From the NCBI GenBank assembly GCA_016867655.1, contig VGJA01000077.1, positions 1 to 5,387 of the forward strand: a stretch of 5,387 nucleotides of DNA, given 5' to 3'. The notes under the pieces are model-generated. The model searched no databases. It was not told where the DNA came from and saw only the letters and a list, made by a program, of their open reading frames with translations. Numbering within the stretch: the stretch's first letter is position 1; the number at the start of each line of letters is the position of its first letter. Positions 1 through 5,031 of the stretch are shown in pieces. The stretch is from Candidatus Altarchaeales archaeon (GTDB lineage Archaea > Altiarchaeota > Altiarchaeia > IMC4 > SCGC-AAA252-I15). The position numbers were made by a program, and so were the translations under genes.

Positions 1-1
1 T

Positions 2-493
2 GATTTGAAGACGATGGACGTCGGCAAGGTTGAAGTGGACATGTCTTTTGAAGAGACTGCTGACGCTGTTGCTGTTGCAGGCCAGGCTCCGATTGAAGTC
101 ATAGACCAGTTCATTTACGAAGCCAAGAGGATGGGCATTTATTCCATTGTGGACACGATAAACGTGAAAGACCCGGTGAAACTGTTGAAGACATTGAAGG
201 AACTGCCGGACATTGTTGAACTGCACAGGGGAATAGACGAGGAAACCGGCGGCCAGAAACACCGCTGGGAATTGATTAAAGACATCAAGGAATTGTCTAA
301 GACCAAGAAGATTCTGGTTGCTGTTGCAGGCGGAATAGAGCCTGGAAACACTTCAGAAGCCTTGAAAGCCGGCGCAGACATCATTGTCGTTGGAAGATAC
401 ATCACGCAATCCAAGGACGTTGAAAGAAGCGTTAGAGAGTTCTTGACGCACATGCAGGGCGACATAGACCTGAAGAGAGTGCACGTTGAATAA
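2..493 (+). CDS. hps: 3-hexulose-6-phosphate synthase, C-terminal part (5' end outside window)
   Basis: The enzyme interconverts D-arabino-3-hexulose 6-phosphate with ribulose 5-phosphate plus formaldehyde. In archaea it commonly runs toward ribulose 5-phosphate, supplying pentoses where the oxidative pentose phosphate pathway is missing. The frame is open to the window edge. Reading from base 2, the first residues are DLKTMD, the DxKxxD active-site motif of the orotidine-5'-phosphate decarboxylase suprafamily, so the TTG at base 5 is an internal leucine and not the start. Further family marks are VELHRGIDEE (about residues 72-81), AVAGG (about 107-111) and VVGRYIT (about 129-135), the last two being phosphate-binding loops at the end of the TIM barrel. 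The protein ends in RVHVE, like the C-terminus of Fae-Hps fusions as I remember them. It could be stand-alone Hps or the second half of a Fae-Hps fusion; the missing upstream part decides. Leucine codons are all TTG or CTG. The stop lies 11 bases from the convergent methyltransferase. Confidence 0.92.
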   Translation, partial: DLKTMDVGKVEVDMSFEETADAVAVAGQAPIEVIDQFIYEAKRMGIYSIVDTINVKDPVKLLKTLKELPDIVELHRGIDEETGGQKHRWELIKDIKELSKTKKILVAVAGGIEPGNTSEALKAGADIIVVGRYITQSKDVERSVREFLTHMQGDIDLKRVHVE

Positions 494-504
494 CGGAAAT
501 AATC

Positions 505-1200
505 CTACCTCTTTTTGGCAGTGATGCAGTAATTGAACAAACCCCCCTTAAGGGGTTCTGTTGTGACATCAGCATATCCAAGCCTCCTGAATGTGTCTTC
601 ATGCACGTTTTCAGTGACGAAATGAAGGTGTAGTCCACCACGCCTTAGGACATGGTCTGAATGCCGTAGATAACCCCGGACTTGGGAGTCTGTCAAGGTT
701 AGCGGCTCCATGACCCTCACGCTAAGGATTACATCAGCCCAACTTGAGGGAAACCCATCCAAGCTGCTTAAGCCCCCAGCCTCAACTTCACCGTTGAGAT
801 TGTTACATCTTCTCGCATAATCTATTGCCAGTTTTGATGTGTCCACTCCCCTAACATTGACCCCCTCCACCTCCTTGAGAAAACGCAATAGGATACCGCC
901 TCCACACCCTATCTCAAGAATGTTTTTCCCGTGGAGAACAGGAAATGACTGCTTTAACCGCCGTATGACAGGCCAGTAGTTCACCTCAACCTGCTCGCGA
1001 CTCCACAAACCAGCGGTGCTTAACACGCCAAGCCAGTATCTATCCCCGCGAGACAGCCTTCCACGCTCCTCAAGATCACCCCACCTGTGGAAGAAGCTCG
1101 CAGTATACGGCCCCGGAAGTGGAAGACGCTGGAAGTCTGGCTGAAGCATATCGTGTTCAACACCCGCTTTCTGGACGCCAAGCTTACGCCTTGCTGCCAT
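505..1200 (-). CDS. class I SAM-dependent methyltransferase, substrate unknown
   Basis: A 231-residue protein with a Rossmann-type methyltransferase core. Motif I, ILEIGCGGG, lies at about residues 94-102 and should bind the methionine part of SAM. GVD with the acidic residue D120 ends the second strand and should bind the ribose hydroxyls. WADVILSVRVMEPL (about 154-167) matches motif IV, and LRRGGLHLHF (about 185-194) resembles the usual 'lkpGG' strand-turn. The first 90 residues, rich in W, R and P, form an extension I do not recognise and may choose the substrate. There is no signal peptide or membrane segment, so it is probably cytoplasmic. The ATG at 1200 is favoured because GGAGGG lies 10 bases upstream on this strand, the clearest Shine-Dalgarno in the window. 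Codon use is unusual: 16 of about 29 leucines are CTT or CTA, absent from the neighbouring hps fragment, and lysine is scarce (9 of 231). This hints at horizontal acquisition. The methylated substrate cannot be deduced. Confidence 0.85.
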   Translation of the reverse strand: MAARRKLGVQKAGVEHDMLQPDFQRLPLPGPYTASFFHRWGDLEERGRLSRGDRYWLGVLSTAGLWSREQVEVNYWPVIRRLKQSFPVLHGKNILEIGCGGGILLRFLKEVEGVNVRGVDTSKLAIDYARRCNNLNGEVEAGGLSSLDGFPSSWADVILSVRVMEPLTLTDSQVRGYLRHSDHVLRRGGLHLHFVTENVHEDTFRRLGYADVTTEPLKGGLFNYCITAKKR

Positions 1201-1210
1201 TATACCAACA

Positions 1211-1216
1211 CCCTCC
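1211..1216 (-). promoter_or_regulatory. Shine-Dalgarno site of the methyltransferase gene
   Basis: Read on the minus strand the site is GGAGGG, followed by ten bases and then the ATG at 1200. It fits the archaeal anti-Shine-Dalgarno. It supports this start over the later methionine at residue 18. The other full-length genes here have no comparable site. Confidence 0.7.
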
Positions 1217-1236
1217 TGTGTGAGTATATTAAATTA

Positions 1237-1248
1237 TTTTTATAAAAT
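1237..1248. promoter_or_regulatory. symmetrical TATA element between two divergent genes
   Basis: The core TTTTATAAAA is self-complementary and lies in the 66-base gap between divergent genes. Its centre (about 1243) is about 24 bases before the ATG at 1267, the archaeal TATA-to-start distance, so the plus-strand mRNA would be leaderless. In the other direction the predicted start is near 1217, just upstream of the methyltransferase Shine-Dalgarno. A second AT-rich stretch at 1225-1236 could instead be the minus-strand TATA box. Transcription starts are inferred from spacing only. Confidence 0.5.
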
Positions 1249-1266
1249 ACCTTCAATATCTAGTCT

Positions 1267-1959
1267 ATGCACTACATCAAAGAAGTTTTCTTGAGGAAGC
1301 CAATTGATCATATGCATGGAATGTTCACCCGCTATGGTCGGGGCGCTTTTGAGGGACCTACTTTGACGGTGAATAACGGCCCTGTGATTAAAGTTGATGG
1401 GAGCATACATTATGCCAACATTCTTGGTGAAGTGATTGTGGAAAGCAGCCTGCAGGAATACAGCGTCAGCGGCGCCATACACGCCAAGCGCGACATAAAA
1501 GTGCCCTTGAAGGCAGGCAGGCAGGCTGTTAAAGCCGGCTTGCATTCAGTGGAAGTTGAGGATACAATACATTCAGACGGCTTGAAGATGGTTTACAACG
1601 ATTTCAAGGACGCTTACATACTATTGTCATTGACGGCTAGTTCAGGCAAATGGAAGCTAAGCTGCAAGAAAAAACCCCCTAAACCTGGAGGAAAAGTGGA
1701 TGAAAAATTCTTCAACGCAACACTAGAGCCAAGCGGGCTTGCAAAACTCATGGAAGAAATACTCTTCGACGTTAAAGACAAAAACTTCAAGCAAATTGAA
1801 ATAAAACACGAAATAATCATAGACGAACTGGTTGGAACGCCAGAACTGAAGAAAGATGCAGCCAAATTCAGGCTGGAAGCTAAACGTAAAGGCAAGATAA
1901 AAAGAATCCTAACAGTAGATGGTAAGACAACGGAAACAATCAAAGAATTCAGCGCATAA
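1267..1959 (+). CDS. hypothetical soluble protein of 230 residues
   Basis: I do not recognise this family. The protein begins with a conserved-looking segment, KPIDHMHGMFTRYGRG (residues 11-26). It continues with alternating hydrophobic/polar stretches suggesting beta strands (about 31-60, 65-82 and 93-120). A lysine/proline-rich linker follows (about 128-143), then a charged C-terminal half with an apparent helix (about 155-170) and strands near 175-187 and 207-217. It has a single cysteine (C133), no signal peptide and no membrane segment, so it is probably cytoplasmic. The strong bias to K, E and D and a normal-looking codon pattern support a real gene. Leucine codons shift from mainly TTG before about base 1620 to more CTA/CTC after it. 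The ATG at 1267 is chosen because a TATA element lies about 24 bases upstream; M16 and M19 are possible alternatives. It diverges from the methyltransferase but no functional link is evident. Confidence 0.75.
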   Translation: MHYIKEVFLRKPIDHMHGMFTRYGRGAFEGPTLTVNNGPVIKVDGSIHYANILGEVIVESSLQEYSVSGAIHAKRDIKVPLKAGRQAVKAGLHSVEVEDTIHSDGLKMVYNDFKDAYILLSLTASSGKWKLSCKKKPPKPGGKVDEKFFNATLEPSGLAKLMEEILFDVKDKNFKQIEIKHEIIIDELVGTPELKKDAAKFRLEAKRKGKIKRILTVDGKTTETIKEFSA

Positions 1960-1976
1960 ACCAAGTTCTGAAGTGT

Positions 1977-2057
1977 TTTGTAGCCCCCGCCTAACTTTTT
2001 TGCTCACAGACTGACATAAGTCATTCTCGCTAAAATTGACCCGGCGAGGGCTGTAAG
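1977..2057. repeat. long imperfect inverted repeat, possible RNA stem or terminator
   Basis: AGCCCCCGCC (1982-1991) pairs with GGCGAGGGCT (2043-2052) at nine of ten positions; the exception is C1987 against A2047. In a plus-strand RNA the stem extends outward by five more pairs, three of them G-U, to 1977/2057. In a minus-strand RNA the single mismatch becomes a G-U pair, giving ten continuous pairs. A small TGAC/GTCA hairpin (2012-2023) sits inside the 51-base loop. The element starts 18 bases after the stop of the 230-residue protein. It could be a 3' UTR structure or a separate small RNA. Confidence 0.4.
1996..2001 (+). terminator. candidate oligo-T terminator after the 230-residue protein gene
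   Basis: A run of six T residues lies 37 bases after the stop codon. Archaeal RNA polymerase stops at T-tracts without needing a hairpin, so this is a plausible end point, but a lone T6 is weak evidence. Confidence 0.3.
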
Positions 2058-2076
2058 TTAATATTGCACAACTGTA

Positions 2077-2085
2077 GTATAAAAG
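2077..2085. promoter_or_regulatory. TATA-like site inside the intergenic region
   Basis: GTATAAAAG reads as a TATA box in the plus direction, and its complement CTTTTATAC is TATA-like in the minus direction. Plus-strand initiation would fall near 2107, ahead of the hairpins at 2129-2189. Minus-strand initiation would fall near 2056, at the edge of the long stem 1977-2057. Either could drive a small RNA. It may also be chance in AT-rich DNA. Confidence 0.3.
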
Positions 2086-2128
2086 TATGGTTAGAGCTTG
2101 TAAAAGGAGTAATAGTAGAACTTGTGAA

Positions 2129-2163
2129 GTGGTATCGAGTCCCCGTAGGGACGAAGATAGCAC
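2129..2163. other. nested hairpin, possible structured RNA element
   Basis: An inner stem GTCCC/GGGAC (2139-2143 with 2148-2152) closes a CGTA tetraloop. It is separated by a GA/GAA internal loop from an outer stem in which TATC (2133-2136) pairs with GATA (2156-2159) and GTG (2129-2131) pairs with CAC (2161-2163) around one G/G mismatch. Twelve pairs in 35 bases is more than expected of unstructured spacer. The asymmetric GA-containing loop recalls kink-turns but does not fit their consensus cleanly. Confidence 0.35.
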
Positions 2164-2170
2164 CTTTGAT

Positions 2171-2189
2171 CGACCTTTATTAAAGGTCG
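2171..2189. repeat. 19-base perfect palindrome with one central base
   Basis: CGACCTTTA (2171-2179) and TAAAGGTCG (2181-2189) are exact reverse complements around T2180. The pair follows the nested hairpin by seven bases and lies 59 bases before the RHH start codon. It could be the terminal stem of a small RNA or a second protein-binding site. With a single-base centre a real RNA hairpin would have to open some inner A-T pairs for its loop. Its sequence does not match the RHH promoter palindrome. Confidence 0.45.
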
Positions 2190-2210
2190 TTTGGCGTTTA
2201 AAAGGCTGAT

Positions 2211-2226
2211 AGAAAGGTTTATATAG
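2211..2226 (+). promoter_or_regulatory. BRE/TATA promoter of the RHH gene, leaderless
   Basis: A purine-rich BRE-like stretch, AGAAAGG (2211-2217), is followed directly by TTTATATAG (2218-2226). The TATA centre is about 26 bases before the ATG at 2249, so the mRNA should begin at or next to the start codon. No Shine-Dalgarno is present. Confidence 0.6.
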
Positions 2227-2241
2227 ATATTATCTATATAA
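2219..2241. promoter_or_regulatory. palindromic operator candidate over the RHH promoter
   Basis: TTATATAGATA (2219-2229) and TATCTATATAA (2231-2241) are perfect reverse complements around T2230. The site covers the TATA box and extends to within eight bases of the RHH start codon. RHH proteins bind such symmetrical sites as dimers or tetramers, and antitoxins of this class often repress their own promoter. A protein bound here would block TBP, so autorepression is the natural inference. The arms are almost all A/T, which raises the chance of coincidental symmetry. Confidence 0.55.
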
Positions 2242-2248
2242 CATATAT

Positions 2249-2527
2249 ATGAGGATGGTTAACATAAACCTTAAGGAAGACGTAATCAAGCAGATTGACG
2301 CCATAGTGTCTGACTTCGGCTTCGCCAACCGAAGCGAATTCATACGCAATGCAATACAGGAGAGGTTGGAAGGATATAGAATCAAGCAGGCAATCAAAGC
2401 CTTGGAGAGGAGTAGAGGCATGCTAAAAGGCAAAGTCAAACCGATGACTGAAGAGGAGTATGAAAAGGCAAGAGAAGAAGCCTTTTGGGAGTTGTATCGA
2501 GAACTCAAGGAACGTCCTCAGGCTTGA
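2249..2527 (+). CDS. ribbon-helix-helix (CopG/Arc-type) regulator, probable antitoxin
   Basis: A 92-residue DNA-binding protein. Residues 1-9 (MRMVNINLK) form the antiparallel ribbon strand that enters the major groove. DVIKQIDAIVSDFGF (11-25) is helix 1, NRSE (27-30) is the typical turn, and EFIRNAIQERL (30-40) is helix 2. The remaining 52 residues are very charged and include TEEEYEKAREEAF (about 67-79), probably helical; in RHH antitoxins such tails wrap the toxin, so this tail may bind the PIN protein encoded next door. The ATG at 2249 is supported by a TATA box about 26 bases upstream; a second ATG at 2255 would remove two ribbon residues. A palindrome over the promoter suggests autoregulation. 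Its 3' end overlaps the convergent PIN gene by 23 bases, unlike the usual same-strand antitoxin-toxin operon. It could also be a plain transcription regulator unrelated to the PIN protein. Confidence 0.88.
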   Translation: MRMVNINLKEDVIKQIDAIVSDFGFANRSEFIRNAIQERLEGYRIKQAIKALERSRGMLKGKVKPMTEEEYEKAREEAFWELYRELKERPQA

Positions 2528-2924
2528 ATACTGGAGCTACATCCTGCAGTAGATTAAAGTGTGAGTCCCGGGAAACCAACACAGCATTGTTGTCTCTCGC
2601 CAGTATTGCATGCAAGGCGTCTGCCATTGGAACGCTTCTGTTTGACGCAATTTTTACGGCTTCTTTCATCTGGCTGCTTGATATCTCAGCTTCTTTCAGT
2701 ATTCTTGAATCCCTGAATTGTCTGAACAAATGTTTTTCAATAGTCTGGTCGCTTAATTTACTCTTCAATTCCTTGAAAGTGAATGCAGAATAGTATATTG
2801 TGTCCTTTCTCTGAGATACTCTCCTGAAGAATTGGAATGCGAACTCTCCTAGAGGCTTTATTGGGTCTGATCGGTCTTCCCACAGGTCAAACCATATGTT
2901 AGTGTCTACGTAGTATTTTGCCAT
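2505..2924 (-). CDS. PIN-domain ribonuclease, VapC-like toxin candidate
   Basis: A 139-residue protein covering a complete PIN fold. Acidic residues expected to hold catalytic Mg2+ or Mn2+ are D7 in YYVDTNIW, E52 in FKEL, D102 in MADALHAILAR and D120 in VSRDSHF. All four are present, so the nuclease is probably active. The family includes VapC toxins, which cut tRNA or rRNA, and also rRNA-processing nucleases; the RNA target here cannot be told. The length is normal for VapC. The start ATG at 2924 has a TATA box about 25 bases upstream on the same strand and no Shine-Dalgarno, so the mRNA is probably leaderless. The stop lies inside the end of the convergent RHH gene, making the two mRNAs complementary over 23 bases. 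The pyrophosphatase gene is upstream on the same strand, 86 bases away, but this gene's own promoter argues against a single operon. Toxin function is inferred from the neighbour. Confidence 0.85.
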   Translation of the reverse strand: MAKYYVDTNIWFDLWEDRSDPIKPLGEFAFQFFRRVSQRKDTIYYSAFTFKELKSKLSDQTIEKHLFRQFRDSRILKEAEISSSQMKEAVKIASNRSVPMADALHAILARDNNAVLVSRDSHFNLLQDVAPVFKPEDVP

Positions 2925-2937
2925 GTGTTTTACTTAT

Positions 2938-2958
2938 GAGTTTATCTATAAAAAACTC
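2938..2958 (-). promoter_or_regulatory. PIN gene promoter with an operator-like half-site
   Basis: On the minus strand TTTTTTATAG (plus 2947-2956 region) is a TATA box centred about 25 bases before the ATG at 2924. It is flanked by six-base inverted arms, GAGTTT (2938-2943) and AAACTC (2953-2958). The plus-strand nonamer TTATCTATA (2942-2950) is identical to bases 2230-2238 in the RHH promoter palindrome. This suggests, but does not prove, that the RHH protein acts here as well. Confidence 0.45.
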
Positions 2959-2988
2959 TAAAGTAACGAACAGTAGAACATAAACTGT

Positions 2989-3010
2989 AAAACAACGCCA
3001 AAAGAAAACT
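2989..3010 (-). terminator. candidate T-rich terminator of the pyrophosphatase gene
   Basis: Just after the stop codon the minus strand reads GTTTTCTTTTGG, then CGTTG and TTTT. Clustered T-runs like this are the usual archaeal intrinsic termination signal. No hairpin is evident. It would separate the pyrophosphatase transcript from the PIN gene downstream. Confidence 0.4.
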
Positions 3011-4972
3011 TTAGAACAATGGAGCAAACACTATTGCTATTATTGAAATCAGTTTTATCAGTATGTTCAGGCTTGGCCCTGCAGTGTCTTTAAACGGGTC
3101 GCCTACTGTGTCTCCGATTACAGCGGCCTTGTGCGCTGGACTTCCTTTGCCGCCTAAATTGCCTTTCTCAATGTATTTTTTCGCGTTATCCCAGGCTCCG
3201 CCGCTGTTGGCCATCATGACTGCCAGCAGGAATCCTGTTACAATGGTTCCAATCAGCAAGCCGCCTAAAGCAGCCTTGCCGAACAAAACACCCATCGATA
3301 TGGGAGCGATTATTGCGATTAAAGAAGGCAAAGTCATCCTCTTGATTGCAGTGGCAGTGCTGATTTCAATGCAACGATTATAGTCCGGCTTCGCTTTGCC
3401 TTCCATCAGTCCTTTGATTTCCCTGAACTGCCGTCTAACTTCCTCAACCATTTTTACTGCAGTATCCCCCACAGCCTTCATCGCAAGGGCGCAGAACAAA
3501 AACGGCAGCATTCCTCCGATAAACAAGCCTGCAACAACCATCGGGTCTGAAAGACTCATCTCCTTTATGTTAACGGCCTGAGTGTATGACGCGAACAAAG
3601 CCAAAGTAGTCAAGGCTGCAGAACCTATTGCAAAACCCTTGCCTATTGCAGCAGTAGTGTTTCCGACAGCATCCAACGACTCAGCGCGCTTTCTCACTTG
3701 AGCGCCCATCTTCGCCATCTCGGCTATTCCAGCCGCGTTGTCTGCAACAGGACCGTAACAGTCTGTGGCCAATGTTATTCCCAATGTTCCAAGCATTCCA
3801 ACCGCGGATATGGCAATCCCGTACAACCCGGCAAACTTGTAGGAAATCACCATCGCTGCAGAAACGACAATAATGGGGACTATGGTGCTCATCATTCCCA
3901 CTGCAAGACCTGAAATCACCGTGGTTCCAGCCCCGCTTTGAGAAGCCTGAGCTATGCTTTGAGTGGGCTTGTTGCGGTCTGAAGTGTAATACTCTGTTAT
4001 CAAACCGATGACAACGCCAGCAGCCAAACCAACTACAATGGAGTAGAAGGAGCCGATTCCTTCAGGACCGACAACAAAGTTTATGATGAAGTAGGATGCT
4101 ATCACCAGGAGTATTGCAGCGCCAAAGACGCCTCGGTTCATCAATTGAGCAGGATTTTTAGATTCTCCTCTGACAAGGAAGGAGCCTAGTATCGCAGCGA
4201 TTATTCCTGCGCCTGCAAGCACAAGAGGAAGCAGCACCCACTCCAACTTTCCTTCATGCAGGAAAAGCCCTAAAACCATTGTAGCGATTATTGAATCAAC
4301 ATAAGATTCAAACAAGTCAGCGCCCATTCCTGCGATGTCGCCAACATTGTCGCCAACATTGTCGGCAATCACTGCAGGGTTTCTTGGATCGTCTTCAGGA
4401 ATGCCAGCTTCGACTTTTCCAACCAAGTCAGCGCCGACATCAGCCCCTTTGGTGAATATTCCGCCGCCAACTCTTGCAAACAACGCAACCAAGCTTGCTC
4501 CGAATCCGAAGCCGTATATCACATTCGGGTCCTGGAAAACCAAGTACATGACGCTTATTCCAAGAACTCCCAAGCCGACTACGACAATGCCCATAACAAG
4601 ACCACTTCTGAAAGCAACACTCAATCCTTTGCCGATGCTTTTTTCAGCTCCGGCAGCAGTCTTGGCATTGGCTGAAGTTGCAACCCTCATGCCAATGTTC
4701 CCGCTTAACGCTGAAAAACAGGCTCCGACAACAAAGTTCATTGCAGTCCGGTGGTCTATGCCAAAATAGATTGCAAACGCTATTACAACTATTACTATGA
4801 TGAGAGTCTTGTATTCACGGTTGAGGAATGCTTTGGCGCCGCTCTGAACCGCAGCAGAAATTTCCTGCATTTCCTTGGTGCCAGAATCCTGCTTAGACAA
4901 ATCCAGAATGAGATAGCCAGCATATATCAGAGAAACAATCGCACAGGCCAGTGAAAACAAAACCAAGTCCAT
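3011..4972 (-). CDS. hppA: K+-dependent membrane-bound ion-pumping pyrophosphatase
   Basis: This integral membrane enzyme hydrolyses pyrophosphate and pumps Na+ or H+ out of the cytoplasm, recovering energy from biosynthetic pyrophosphate. The 653 residues are near full length, and I count about 16 hydrophobic segments, the number known for the family. Substrate and metal motifs are intact: [11 protein letters not shown] (178-188), the DDPRNP and DNVGDNVGD segments (194-199, 204-212), [10 protein letters not shown] (404-413), and [15 protein letters not shown] (620-634). [10 protein letters not shown] (438-447) has alanine at 441, where K+-independent enzymes have lysine, so K+ dependence is expected. 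In helix 6, E222 of DLFES sits where Na+-pumping enzymes such as the Thermotoga one have their key glutamate, favouring Na+ or dual pumping. D226, one turn further, is at the position of the plant H+-type glutamate, so ion choice is uncertain. The ATG at 4972 follows a TATA box with a very short leader. The gene diverges from enolase. Confidence 0.96.
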   Translation of the reverse strand: MDLVLFSLACAIVSLIYAGYLILDLSKQDSGTKEMQEISAAVQSGAKAFLNREYKTLIIVIVVIAFAIYFGIDHRTAMNFVVGACFSALSGNIGMRVATSANAKTAAGAEKSIGKGLSVAFRSGLVMGIVVVGLGVLGISVMYLVFQDPNVIYGFGFGASLVALFARVGGGIFTKGADVGADLVGKVEAGIPEDDPRNPAVIADNVGDNVGDIAGMGADLFESYVDSIIATMVLGLFLHEGKLEWVLLPLVLAGAGIIAAILGSFLVRGESKNPAQLMNRGVFGAAILLVIASYFIINFVVGPEGIGSFYSIVVGLAAGVVIGLITEYYTSDRNKPTQSIAQASQSGAGTTVISGLAVGMMSTIVPIIVVSAAMVISYKFAGLYGIAISAVGMLGTLGITLATDCYGPVADNAAGIAEMAKMGAQVRKRAESLDAVGNTTAAIGKGFAIGSAALTTLALFASYTQAVNIKEMSLSDPMVVAGLFIGGMLPFLFCALAMKAVGDTAVKMVEEVRRQFREIKGLMEGKAKPDYNRCIEISTATAIKRMTLPSLIAIIAPISMGVLFGKAALGGLLIGTIVTGFLLAVMMANSGGAWDNAKKYIEKGNLGGKGSPAHKAAVIGDTVGDPFKDTAGPSLNILIKLISIIAIVFAPLF

Positions 4973-4997
4973 TTTTTGTTAGATATACGAGAAGAAG

Positions 4998-5007
4998 TTT
5001 ATAAAAG
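4998..5007 (-). promoter_or_regulatory. TATA box of the pyrophosphatase gene
   Basis: The minus strand reads CTTTTATAAA, centred about 30 bases before the ATG at 4972. The predicted transcription start near 4977 leaves an untranslated leader of only about five A-rich bases, with no Shine-Dalgarno. Confidence 0.5.
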
Positions 5008-5031
5008 TAGAGAGTATATGATGAGGTATAA

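Larger units (their letters stand above)
1960..2248. other. 289-base intergenic region with inverted repeats and no convincing gene
   Basis: Short open frames here have no family marks and low-complexity translations, so I do not call a gene. The region contains a long imperfect stem (1977-2057), a TATA-like site (2077-2085), a nested hairpin (2129-2163), a 19-base palindrome (2171-2189) and the promoter and operator of the RHH gene (2211-2241). I looked for tRNA, C/D-box and RNase P or SRP RNA signatures and found none that holds. Confidence 0.6.

Noticed and set aside
1510..1523. GGCA tandem units, possible phase-variable tract
   Set aside because: Only about three copies inside a coding frame (AGRQA); too short to suggest slippage control.
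1982..2052. Minus strand read as a tRNA because of a seven-base acceptor-like pairing and a length of about 71
   Set aside because: No T-loop, T-stem or D-arm consensus is present between the arms.
2085..2150. tRNA-like stretches: TGGTTAGAGC resembles the end of a D-arm and TATCGAGTCCC resembles a T-arm
   Set aside because: The bases between them do not give an anticodon stem, there is no matching GCTC for the D-stem, and no seven-base acceptor stem can be formed.
1909..2163. Minus-strand 84-codon frame in the gap
   Set aside because: It has a low-complexity leucine run, overlaps the 230-residue protein gene, spans the inverted repeats and has no recognisable motif.
1960..2248. CRISPR array or insertion sequence remnant
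   Set aside because: No direct repeats with regular spacers, no transposase fragment and no target-site duplication can be seen; the inverted repeats are each different.
4338..4368. Short tandem repeat of CCAACATTGTCG type
   Set aside because: It encodes the conserved DNVGDNVGD motif of the pyrophosphatase; the repeat is in the protein family itself.
3063..4769. Several plus-strand open frames opposite the pyrophosphatase
   Set aside because: They are antisense shadows of a confidently identified gene and show no family motifs.
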